Of a stretch of DNA of 64,000 nucleotides, positions 36,586 to 44,751 are shown in pieces. The translations under genes and the position numbers were made by a program. The notes beneath the pieces were generated by a model that saw nothing but the letters and a program-made list of their open reading frames with translations, had not been told where the DNA came from and made no database searches. The number at the start of each line of letters is the position of its first letter. Positions within the stretch are counted from its first letter, which is position 1. The stretch is from DATFVA01 sp963839165. Lineage in GTDB: Bacteria > Bacteroidota > Ignavibacteria > Ignavibacteriales > Ignavibacteriaceae. The stretch spans positions 992,001 through 1,056,000 of the forward strand of contig CAWIUG010000005.1 of the NCBI GenBank assembly GCA_963839165.1, written 5' to 3'.

Positions 36586-39500
36586 TTATTTAATTATTGC
36601 AAATTTGCCGATGTAATCATCAGAGCCGGGAGTTTCCACATGGAATATATAGAGTCCCGGAGCAACCTCCAGGTTATCCTTCGTACGCAGGTTCCATGCA
36701 ATATAATCCTGGAACCCACTATCGTGATGAAGGGTCTGAACCAATTCTCCTGTGATCGTATATATTCTTAAGGTAGAATTTACAGGAAGTGCTCTAAATT
36801 CAATCCTCCTGTCTCCTCTGCCTGATTGTGCATAAGGTGCCTGTTCAAATGAGGCCGCTCCAAGATAAGGATTCGGAACCACGTACGGCTTTTCATTAGC
36901 GTATTCTGATTTTTGTTTACCAAGATCTATAAAGGAAGAGTCGGTGACAAAACTGAAAACATCCTTATCATTGTAGGGTACTTTGATCGTCAGCTGGTAG
37001 ACATCTCCTTGCGTAGGGAATATTGAGTTTTGATATATAGGGCCATTAACCGTATCAACTGTTACTCTCCATATGGCCAATCTCTGTCCCTGAGCATTCT
37101 TTCCGAGTATCTCGATATATTCATTATTTTTGCTCAGGGTCTGATTCCCATCCTTATCAACAAACCTGAAGTCTGCCTGGAATTCTCCTCCTCCGTCCTT
37201 GGGCATTCCCATAATCTTAAATTTTGACGGCACGGCGGGAAGTATTGCTGTTCCCTGGGATGTATCAAGCACCTGGTCGGAAAATACCAGAAGGTAATCC
37301 GCCGGATAGTTTGGACGTTTGGCATTAGTAGGTGTTAAATTAGCTGATGCTCTTACGCTCAATACAAGGTTGGTTTGACTGCTGGGGAGAAAACCGGATT
37401 CCAGAGTGTCAGGCATCAGATTTCGCTCCACAAAAATTAATGGAAGCATTCCCTTCCCAACAGGACCCTGACCCAGAGCTTTTAGATCGCTGCCTCCTGT
37501 GAATATCGTATCTGTTTTTCCTCCTGTTACATCATACATCTGGTAACTTGATGCTCTTATTGAATCAGGGGGAGATTCAAACCTGATCTCAAAAGTATGA
37601 TCCTTCGGAATAAGATCGGGATTTGGAATGTCTATAGAGATTCTACCTGTTCCATAACCTTGTATGTGCTGAAGGTCTGAATACGTACCCGGTTTATAAC
37701 CGGGAGCCTGATCGTTTGGATACACTATTACCACATTTTTTGGAAGTATTATTCCTCCCCTTAATGTCTGGTTAACCGATATAGCACTTTCAGAAGGATA
37801 TATATTCAGCTGCTCTATACCCTTGTCGTAAGATGTAACAGCATAGAAGTATCTTTGGCCGTTGGTTACAGTAGTATCCTTGAAATGATGACGAATTCCG
37901 GAGTCATTTCCGAGATAGAACTGCAGCCCTTCAACGGAGATCTGGCTGTAGTCGAGTATGCCGTCATCAAGATCAAAGACTGCCAATGGTTTTCCGGGAC
38001 CAAGGAGTCCGATTCCCTGAGCATCATAAATTATCTGAGGATCAAGAAAACTTTCATCTGTGCTGCGGTAAATTTTGTAACCTTCAAAATCATTTGTATT
38101 TGTTATAGGATCGAATGCATCCTCCGCAGCATTATCCCATGTAATGTTTACAAAGCCGTTGCCGGGATATGCGTGAGCGGTTGGCAGAGGAGGAGGGGTT
38201 GCAAACTGGTAGTTGGCATTATAGATGGTCTGAACTATTTCAACCGTCTTTCTCATCTGGTGAAGGTCGGCACCGAAAGCAAGCGCCAGACTGAACCTTT
38301 CAGTTTTCCTTGTATCAAGATAGAAAGGTCCTGAAGCAAAGAAGAACCCTATATTATAATTGACAACACTTGGCGCATCAAAGGGATTAGGACTAGTCCA
38401 CAAATTGTATAGAGTCTCCGGCCACTTATGCACATCCGTAAAGAAAACTATATTATCTGTTTCACCCACACCACCGCCGCCAACCCTGATACGGTTAAGC
38501 TTAAATCCTGTAAGACCAATCTGGTCCGACTCATTTATGTCGGTTTTATCAAAATTAGCTTCCCCAGAGGTAGGGATTGAATCGTTTTCACCGGTATCTC
38601 CCGTGCCCCAGACTCCATCGCCTCCTGTGTCGTTGTTTAATGTCCAATCCATATCCTCATCACCCGTCCACCATACGCCTCTCTGGAAAGCCGGGCGAAG
38701 TCTGAAATTTGCATACCTGTTCAATTTTAAGGTATCATAATGTGTTATTACATAATTGAGGATAGCAGCTGTGCCCACAATTTTTTCACCAGGTCCACTG
38801 TCTCTTTTCTCATCAATAATTCCGTCATCGTCATCATCAATGCCGTTCACAGGGTTGCCGGGTGTTTCAAGATAAGCGTAGCCGAGGTAACCTGTTGGTC
38901 CGAACTGGCCGTGTCCATTGTAATCCCACGTATAGACAAGATCCATTCCATCTGTTGTATCATAGTAAGCAGCATCATCATCGCTCTCATAAACAAGGTC
39001 GAAAGGACCCAGTGAACTACCTCCTATACCTGAGTCCATATACAATCCGAATATCACGTTATAATCATAAACAGTAGTTCCTTCATTAGCTATATCGTAA
39101 TGCCAGAAGAGAACGTCTCTTGATTGAATATTAGACCACTGGAATCCTCTTTGTTCTACTTTTAACGCCATACCGCGTCGTGTACTGTCCCTGAAATCGG
39201 GATAGAAATTCCATTTACTATAGTAATCATCATCATACACACAAAAGCTTTCCTGGTCGGCGTTAGGCTGCTTGCCAAAGTAGCCATTCCAGCTGCCGCG
39301 CCATCCGGGGTCATCAGGATCATTAGCTTTATCAGGCCAGCTGTCGGGCCAGGTTCTGGGATCATAACTAACGGCGGGTGATCTGGCAACGTTTATCGTG
39401 GGATCAAGCTGCAGGTATCCCGGTCTTGGATTATATCTCTGCAGTCTGCCTGTTGCCGGATTAACTTCTTCTCTTTCACGGTAGCCTGTTTCCATCATAT

Positions 39501-39819
39501 AAAATGTCTGGTACTGACCGTTTATATACTGTTGAAGTTTTGCTAAAACGAAAGGAGTAACACCGTCACTATAATTTTCAAGTGATCCCTTGGGCCATTC
39601 CATCGAATGGAAAATTGTATAATCAGGATTATCAGAATAGTCGCCTACCATACCGTAATTATAAAACATCGTACGGATACGGTTCGCGTCATGAGTACCC
39701 TGTCTTACATAGTCCTCGTTACCTCGCTGGTCTTTAGGTACTACATCGTAGTACTGCTGCGCCAGGGAGACAGGTGCAAACAGGAAGAGCAATAGTGACA
39801 ACACTTTTAGAGTGGTCAT
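36586..39819 (-). CDS. large T9SS-type surface protein of the TonB-receptor cluster
   Basis: The start at 39819 is supported by GAGGAAG 4 bp upstream and by a signal peptide ('MTTLKVLSLLLFLFAPVSLAQ'). The frame extends upstream to 39978, but that part covers short palindromic repeats. The 1077-aa product has large beta-rich domains, a calcium-binding-like 'NGIDDDDDGIID' loop, an FN3-like region ('ITWDNAAEDAFDPITNTNDFEGYKIYRS' area) and a C-terminal sorting-like domain starting 'VVPNPYLGAASFEQ' and ending 'APGLYIFHVETPGSDDYIGKFAIIK'. It fills the place where SusD lies in Bacteroidetes loci, between the TonB receptor and a PorV-like gene, and may be the surface glycan-binding partner; that is inference. 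Confidence 0.75.
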   Translation of the reverse strand: MTTLKVLSLLLFLFAPVSLAQQYYDVVPKDQRGNEDYVRQGTHDANRIRTMFYNYGMVGDYSDNPDYTIFHSMEWPKGSLENYSDGVTPFVLAKLQQYINGQYQTFYMMETGYREREEVNPATGRLQRYNPRPGYLQLDPTINVARSPAVSYDPRTWPDSWPDKANDPDDPGWRGSWNGYFGKQPNADQESFCVYDDDYYSKWNFYPDFRDSTRRGMALKVEQRGFQWSNIQSRDVLFWHYDIANEGTTVYDYNVIFGLYMDSGIGGSSLGPFDLVYESDDDAAYYDTTDGMDLVYTWDYNGHGQFGPTGYLGYAYLETPGNPVNGIDDDDDGIIDEKRDSGPGEKIVGTAAILNYVITHYDTLKLNRYANFRLRPAFQRGVWWTGDEDMDWTLNNDTGGDGVWGTGDTGENDSIPTSGEANFDKTDINESDQIGLTGFKLNRIRVGGGGVGETDNIVFFTDVHKWPETLYNLWTSPNPFDAPSVVNYNIGFFFASGPFYLDTRKTERFSLALAFGADLHQMRKTVEIVQTIYNANYQFATPPPLPTAHAYPGNGFVNITWDNAAEDAFDPITNTNDFEGYKIYRSTDESFLDPQIIYDAQGIGLLGPGKPLAVFDLDDGILDYSQISVEGLQFYLGNDSGIRHHFKDTTVTNGQRYFYAVTSYDKGIEQLNIYPSESAISVNQTLRGGIILPKNVVIVYPNDQAPGYKPGTYSDLQHIQGYGTGRISIDIPNPDLIPKDHTFEIRFESPPDSIRASSYQMYDVTGGKTDTIFTGGSDLKALGQGPVGKGMLPLIFVERNLMPDTLESGFLPSSQTNLVLSVRASANLTPTNAKRPNYPADYLLVFSDQVLDTSQGTAILPAVPSKFKIMGMPKDGGGEFQADFRFVDKDGNQTLSKNNEYIEILGKNAQGQRLAIWRVTVDTVNGPIYQNSIFPTQGDVYQLTIKVPYNDKDVFSFVTDSSFIDLGKQKSEYANEKPYVVPNPYLGAASFEQAPYAQSGRGDRRIEFRALPVNSTLRIYTITGELVQTLHHDSGFQDYIAWNLRTKDNLEVAPGLYIFHVETPGSDDYIGKFAIIK

Positions 39820-39872
39820 CGAACTTCCTCTACCATAAAGTAGGCTGATTCGGGATCTTTTTTTTGTGAAGA

Positions 39873-39960
39873 GTTCCTGAAACAAGTTCAGGATAACCGG
39901 TAATCTCTTCAGGATGACATCCAACAAGTGCAGGGTGACTTTTAACAAGTTCAGGATAAA
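39873..39960. repeat. cluster of short CCTGAA/TTCAGG repeats
   Basis: About four degenerate copies of an ACAAG(T/G)(T/G)CAGGATGAC-type unit lie in the gap between the TonB receptor gene and the large surface protein gene. The first copy (39874-39893) is a hairpin, CCTGAA-ACAAG-TTCAGG. Such CCTGAAC-type extragenic palindromes are frequent in Bacteroidota-related genomes. They explain the false N-terminal extension of the downstream frame. Confidence 0.55.
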
Positions 39961-39980
39961 ATTTTTATTTTCCATCATAA

Positions 39981-42668
39981 TTAGTAACTCCTAAAAGAGA
40001 ATCCAAATTCAATTCTGCGGGGAGGAGCAAACCGGTTGGGGTCAATTGGTTCCCCATACAGCAACGTAAGTGAGTTATTCGGGCTGCCTGTATCTGCATA
40101 TACTGCCCCATTGTTGAAATCCTGATTAAACAAATTAAATACTCTCAGGAAAACACTAAAGTTCATAAAGTTGAAATTGAAGAATTTTTCGGCTCGCAAA
40201 TCTACTGTGGTATAACTGGGTTTCCTTCCTGAGTTTTGTTCCTGTTCTGTCTGGAAACCTACAAGAGAAGGAGTATAAGGCTGACCTGATGCAAATTTTA
40301 TAATAGTACTAACATTAAAATCATTTGCTACCTGGTATAATGCAGTCAGGTTGAGTGTGTGCCTCTGATCCCAATTGAAAGGGATATCCCTTGGTCTTGG
40401 ATCCTGGCCTCCCAGAGCCCTGTCAGCATTCTCCCGGGGATCGCTTGAGTTTCCCTCAGCAAACTGAAGACTGTAGTCTATTGTGAAACCAAAATTATTT
40501 ACGGGTCGTTGAGTTACAGATAAAGTAACTCCCGATACGCTGCCATAATCTATATTCGTATTTCGTGCATACTGACCAAAGTTGTATGTCTCTATAACTT
40601 CAGTTCCGAGCAGGTCTCTTATATCCTTATAAAAGAAAGTAAGGTCGAGTCCAAGATCATCATTAACCGCCTGTTTCAATCCCACCTCATATTCTACAGT
40701 AACTTCCGGTTTCAGGTCGGGATTGCCGAGGTAATCCTGCGTATAGGTGCGTCCGGCATCCAGGAAGTCGAGTACCTGGTAATTAGCGTTCTGATAGAGC
40801 GCGCTGTAGGCAGGCATCTGATAAAAATGTCCGTATGAGAAATGCAATGCCGATTTATCGGTTAAAGGAAATCCGAAACCGAGACGCGGAGCTATTGTCT
40901 GCTTTATGGTGGCCTTTATTAACTTAGAACCTGGCACGCCTATAATGCTGTTTGCAGGATTCTGGAGATTGCTTGGTATATACGCCTGCGGATCGAATAT
41001 TTCATAACGCAGTCCGGCACGTACTACAAGGTCGCCAAGCTCAATCCTGTCCTGTATATAAGCAGCACCCTGGTTAGGTTTGTAGGTCTCAACCTTCTTG
41101 AATCTGGGATCAACAGGATCGAACAATTTAGGCTGAAGCACTTCCTGGTCAGCCTGGTTGGATACAGTTACCAGCTGTCCCGGAGGCCCGAATTTTAATT
41201 CATTCATCTGTCCAACAACACCTGCCTCGATGTAGTTAGATTCATTCAGCTGCCATGCATAATCAACTTTAGCCTGTAAAAAATTTGTCTGCTGAATATA
41301 CCTGCCGAGATCGACACCCTGTATTACAGCTCCGTATTCATATCCGGAAATTGTTTTTGGTCCCTGCGCAGCAAAGTACCGCGGGTCGTACAGCGATTCA
41401 TACCTATATTCTTTATAATCGTAATAATTGTGACGGACACTGAGCTTATAAAACATTTTATCAGACAGCGTATGTGTAAGATCGATACCGTGATTTATTG
41501 CGAATGTAGTTTTATCTTTTAATCCTTCGGGGTTATACCTGAAGGCAAAATTGTAAGCTTTACCCCAGTCATAATTGGCAATTGCCACATAACTAATGTT
41601 GATCCTATCGATGGAGGTATTAGTTATTTTAGCCTGTCCGCTCCATTCATCATACGGATCCATAGCTATTTTCCTGTTATCACCCGTAGGGTAAATAATA
41701 CCGGCAGCAACATTATTAGTGTCAGTAGGTTCGAACCTCCTGGTTCCATACAAGTAGCCGTCATTATGGTAACGTCTGCCGCTAACCAGGAACTTTGTGT
41801 CAGGTATGTATGTAGGACCTGTAAGGGTAAGCTGATAATTCTGAAGCGAGTATGGAAGAAAATCTTTATTATCAGGATAAATAGTATTATCCAGAGGAAG
41901 ATAATCACCACCGTAAACTTCACCTGATACCTTAAAAGTATTGCTTCCGCTCTTCAGTGTGGTGTTTACTATCCCCGACATTGCCTGCCCGTACTTTGCA
42001 TCAAAAGTTCCTGTTACTACCGATACTTCCTGTATGATTGAGCGGTCGAGACTTAAACTCGACTGGTTGTCAAAAGGATTATTTATGCTTACTCCGTCAA
42101 CCTGGTATTGAATTTCACCACCGCGACCTCCGCGCATATGAAACTGTCCGTCCGCTGTCTGAACCGTTCCTGCCTGCAGGTTTATAATATCGGTAAGATT
42201 CTGAACAGGCAGCGATTCAATTTCATCGGAAGAAACCGTTTTAACCGAGCTTGTCTGATTGAATTCGATAATAGGTTTTTCGGCAACCACTGTTACTGTC
42301 TGTCCCTCAATGGCCTCAGGTTTCAGTGATACATCAATCTGGGTAGTCTTATCGGCATTTATCTCAACATCCTCTACAATTTTCGTCTGATAGCCAATGT
42401 ACCGGTAATTTACAGTGTACTTACCGGGACCAATATTCAGGATACTATAGTAGCCATTTATATCCGCAGCCGAACCCATCGTCGTTCCCGCTATAATTAC
42501 GTTGGCGCTTACCAGTGGTTCCCCGGTAGTTGCATCAGTCACTTTTCCTGAAAGCTTGCCGGATTGCGCATATCCATTCAGAGAAACAAACAGGATGGTC
42601 AACAGGATGAAGAGGATTACTTTCATTGAAAGAAAAACTTTTGGTACTTGTAGTTTTGACTTCATCAT
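39981..42668 (-). CDS. TonB-dependent outer-membrane receptor with N-terminal carboxypeptidase-regulatory-like domain
   Basis: This 895-aa protein imports a ligand through the outer membrane using TonB energy. It has a signal peptide (about 12-35), a CarboxypepD_reg-like domain (about 38-120, 'GKVTDATTGEPLVSANVIIAG'), a plug domain (about 130-240, 'MRGGRGGEIQYQVDGVSINNP') and a long beta-barrel ending 'RRIEFGFSFRSY'. This organisation is that of SusC-like and other large receptors. No SusD partner is present; the next genes encode a 1077-aa T9SS protein and a PorV-like barrel. A terminator hairpin lies just upstream, so this gene probably starts its own operon. Oligosaccharide uptake is likely from context. 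Confidence 0.9.
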   Translation of the reverse strand: MMKSKLQVPKVFLSMKVILFILLTILFVSLNGYAQSGKLSGKVTDATTGEPLVSANVIIAGTTMGSAADINGYYSILNIGPGKYTVNYRYIGYQTKIVEDVEINADKTTQIDVSLKPEAIEGQTVTVVAEKPIIEFNQTSSVKTVSSDEIESLPVQNLTDIINLQAGTVQTADGQFHMRGGRGGEIQYQVDGVSINNPFDNQSSLSLDRSIIQEVSVVTGTFDAKYGQAMSGIVNTTLKSGSNTFKVSGEVYGGDYLPLDNTIYPDNKDFLPYSLQNYQLTLTGPTYIPDTKFLVSGRRYHNDGYLYGTRRFEPTDTNNVAAGIIYPTGDNRKIAMDPYDEWSGQAKITNTSIDRINISYVAIANYDWGKAYNFAFRYNPEGLKDKTTFAINHGIDLTHTLSDKMFYKLSVRHNYYDYKEYRYESLYDPRYFAAQGPKTISGYEYGAVIQGVDLGRYIQQTNFLQAKVDYAWQLNESNYIEAGVVGQMNELKFGPPGQLVTVSNQADQEVLQPKLFDPVDPRFKKVETYKPNQGAAYIQDRIELGDLVVRAGLRYEIFDPQAYIPSNLQNPANSIIGVPGSKLIKATIKQTIAPRLGFGFPLTDKSALHFSYGHFYQMPAYSALYQNANYQVLDFLDAGRTYTQDYLGNPDLKPEVTVEYEVGLKQAVNDDLGLDLTFFYKDIRDLLGTEVIETYNFGQYARNTNIDYGSVSGVTLSVTQRPVNNFGFTIDYSLQFAEGNSSDPRENADRALGGQDPRPRDIPFNWDQRHTLNLTALYQVANDFNVSTIIKFASGQPYTPSLVGFQTEQEQNSGRKPSYTTVDLRAEKFFNFNFMNFSVFLRVFNLFNQDFNNGAVYADTGSPNNSLTLLYGEPIDPNRFAPPRRIEFGFSFRSY

Positions 42669-42705
42669 AAAACTACCAATAATTTATAAGTTAATAAAAA
42701 AGAGA

Positions 42706-42739
42706 GAGGCTGTCTCAATAAAGGTATTGAGACAACCTC
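42706..42739 (-). terminator. hairpin after the CBM9-like gene
   Basis: The arms GAGGCTGTCTCAATA (42706-42720) and TATTGAGACAACCTC (42725-42739) pair over 15 bp with one mismatch and a 4-base loop. On the minus strand it is followed by a T-rich run (TTTTTTATT). It lies 17 bp after the stop of the gene ending at 42756. Confidence 0.8.
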
Positions 42740-42755
42740 ACTAAACAATCACTTA

Positions 42756-44240
42756 CTACTTAAGCAGAACCATCTTCTTAACCTGTGTGCTTGTACTTCT
42801 GGCATCCGACAGGTTAGTTATCTTCAACTGATAGAAATAGATCCCTGAACTCAATCCTTTTCCGTTAAACCTGAATTCAGCAGTACCCGGAGGTACATTG
42901 GTATTGTTCATAACCGAAACTGTCTGACCAAGAACATCATATATGTGTAATGATACATTGGCAGCTTTAGTTATTGTATACTGAATTGTTGTTGTCGGGT
43001 TGAAAGGATTTGGATAGTTATCAAAAAGTCTGATTGAATTAGGAATAAGTGCTTCATCCTGATTTACTCCAACAGCACCTGCAGGTCCAAGTACATCCCA
43101 GCCTGGACCATGCTGACCATGCTCCTGCTGGAACCAGAAGGCTTTATTAAAACTATTGGCCAGGGTATCATCCGAGAATACATCCATATCATTCACCGAA
43201 GCTCCGATAAATACCACACTATCTCCCAGGTTGGATGGATATCCGAGGCTCGCAAAAGGTATCTTCATCTCAACCGTATAACCGCTGTCGGCATTATCAG
43301 GATCATTAACATCGGTTCCCGGACCAAGCATAAGAGCATATTCAACGCTTCCTGTATCTGCAAGAGCAACCAGGTCCTGACCTGCCTGCGCATTACCCGC
43401 TGAATCAATATTTACCGTCAGATCTTTTGCAGGTAATACTCCTACACCATTCACATAATCCCTGGATGCCATAAAGAAAGTTATTCCATCTTTAAAGCCG
43501 TTGTGGTATGGAATTGTAACTATTGCATCTGTAACTTTTGCACCGACGTAGAAATTGGCATCATCCCATGTTAACCAGTAATCGACTTCAGCACCGTCAA
43601 GAACTGGTGGTAAAGGCGGCGGAGTAGGCAGCCCTGTAACATCTTTCTGCTGGTAGCCGCTGGCCCACGCGCCGGTTCCATGGAAATTATCAAATAATGA
43701 ATCAACTCCATATTTAAGATGGAAATGAAGTGCGTTGCTGGTATTCCAGTCGCTTAAATCACCATCAACGGAAATGGCATCCCCGGAATTAAGATGCGGA
43801 ATGACATAATCAACAGGGGGAATCATACCTGCGGGACTTGCAGTGGTAACCGAAGGATCGATAAATAAAGCTGAATAGAACCAGTTCTCGTTCCATTCAC
43901 AGCCCCACCAGGTTTTCGAAAAGCCATTGTTCGTGGGGTTGGTATCAAGGAAACGATCTGCATCAAGAATGGAAAAGCTGAACGGCATTACATCACCTGT
44001 CCTGTCCAGGTTAAATCCCAGTGAATCAACATTTATGCGGTGTTCACTTATCCATCCCAAATCAGGAAGCGTATCATTAGCTGTTCCGCCCTGAACAGTT
44101 GTATAGGCTGTCCATCTTTCCTGCTGGGCCGGAGTTCTCCAGTCTTCCTCTCCTCCCGCAACTCTATAGTCGCCCGCATAAAGCGGCTGAGCACCAACTG
44201 GCGCGGTGCTAAAAGAATCCGGGAAAGCCCAATTATACAT
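42756..44240 (-). CDS. CBM9-like T9SS surface protein, C-terminal part of a frameshifted gene
   Basis: This frame continues the protein begun at 44706. The open frame reaches back past the ATG at 44240 to about 44313 and encodes 'KEKTGDHNFPDPWSKRVEHF', clearly coding. It holds a second CBM9/DOMON-like domain ('ISVDGDLSDWNTSNALHF...', then 'DVNDPDNADSGYTVEMKIPFASLG') and a T9SS tail ('NYPNPFNPTTTIQYTI' to the end 'VKKMVLLK'). A +1 shift at the A-runs in 44300-44310 would join both halves into one ~650-aa protein. Without it, the sorting domain would be detached from the signal peptide. It may be a sequencing indel, a recent mutation or recoding. Confidence 0.8.
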   Translation of the reverse strand: MYNWAFPDSFSTAPVGAQPLYAGDYRVAGGEEDWRTPAQQERWTAYTTVQGGTANDTLPDLGWISEHRINVDSLGFNLDRTGDVMPFSFSILDADRFLDTNPTNNGFSKTWWGCEWNENWFYSALFIDPSVTTASPAGMIPPVDYVIPHLNSGDAISVDGDLSDWNTSNALHFHLKYGVDSLFDNFHGTGAWASGYQQKDVTGLPTPPPLPPVLDGAEVDYWLTWDDANFYVGAKVTDAIVTIPYHNGFKDGITFFMASRDYVNGVGVLPAKDLTVNIDSAGNAQAGQDLVALADTGSVEYALMLGPGTDVNDPDNADSGYTVEMKIPFASLGYPSNLGDSVVFIGASVNDMDVFSDDTLANSFNKAFWFQQEHGQHGPGWDVLGPAGAVGVNQDEALIPNSIRLFDNYPNPFNPTTTIQYTITKAANVSLHIYDVLGQTVSVMNNTNVPPGTAEFRFNGKGLSSGIYFYQLKITNLSDARSTSTQVKKMVLLK

Positions 44241-44292
44241 TCTTGTATAGAAATGTTCAACGCGTTTACTCCAGGGATCAGGGAAATTATGA

Positions 44293-44706
44293 TCACCTGT
44301 TTTTTCTTTTAAATGCCATAATTACAGCATCAGATTTATCCCATAGATTACCGCCTACACTCTTATCTCTGGATTTCATAAGTATATAAAGATAAGGCGC
44401 CTGGTATAGGAATTTGACAACAGCATTTGCTGAATCATCATCTGCCGGATAGCCGTTTCCGGGTCCCAGGTTATATCCGCTGCTTGGCAATAGAGTTGTC
44501 TCATCAAATCCCACAACAACTGAATCAGCCTCCGCCCAAACAGCATCTTCTACTCCATCGATGGTGATACTTTCACCGGCCTGCATCACCTTCGCGTACT
44601 TTGCATCTTCACGGGCATATTTGTTCTGTGCCCATTGAGCAAACAGATTTTCCGATAAGCCTGCTATAAATACAAAGCTCATCAAAAAGAGCAGCATTTT
44701 CCTCAT
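44293..44706 (-). CDS. CBM9-like T9SS surface protein, N-terminal part of a frameshifted gene
   Basis: This 137-aa frame has a strong ribosome site (AAAGGAG, 5 bp before ATG), a signal peptide ('MRKMLLFLMSFVFIAGL...FAQ') and a first CBM9-like segment ('ITIDGVEDAVWAEADSVV', then 'APYLYILMKSRDKS'). It ends prematurely in 'AFKRKNR' right where the next frame takes over. It lies 45 bp after the GH94 gene, so it is likely expressed with LacI and GH94. Carbohydrate binding at the cell surface is the expected role of the intact protein. Confidence 0.8.
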   Translation of the reverse strand: MRKMLLFLMSFVFIAGLSENLFAQWAQNKYAREDAKYAKVMQAGESITIDGVEDAVWAEADSVVVGFDETTLLPSSGYNLGPGNGYPADDDSANAVVKFLYQAPYLYILMKSRDKSVGGNLWDKSDAVIMAFKRKNR

Positions 44707-44751
44707 AACGATCTCCTTTCATGTTATTTAGTTTTCGTACCTGTACAATTT

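Noticed and set aside
39820..39978. 53-codon N-terminal extension of the large T9SS protein
   Set aside because: It encodes extragenic repeat sequence; a strong ribosome site and signal peptide mark the start at 39819.
44295..44315. Slippery heptamer A-AAA-AAC as programmed -1 frameshift in the CBM9-like gene
   Set aside because: The heptamer is present in the right frame, but -1 slipping leads to a different, non-homologous frame; a +1 change is needed to reach the sorting-domain frame.
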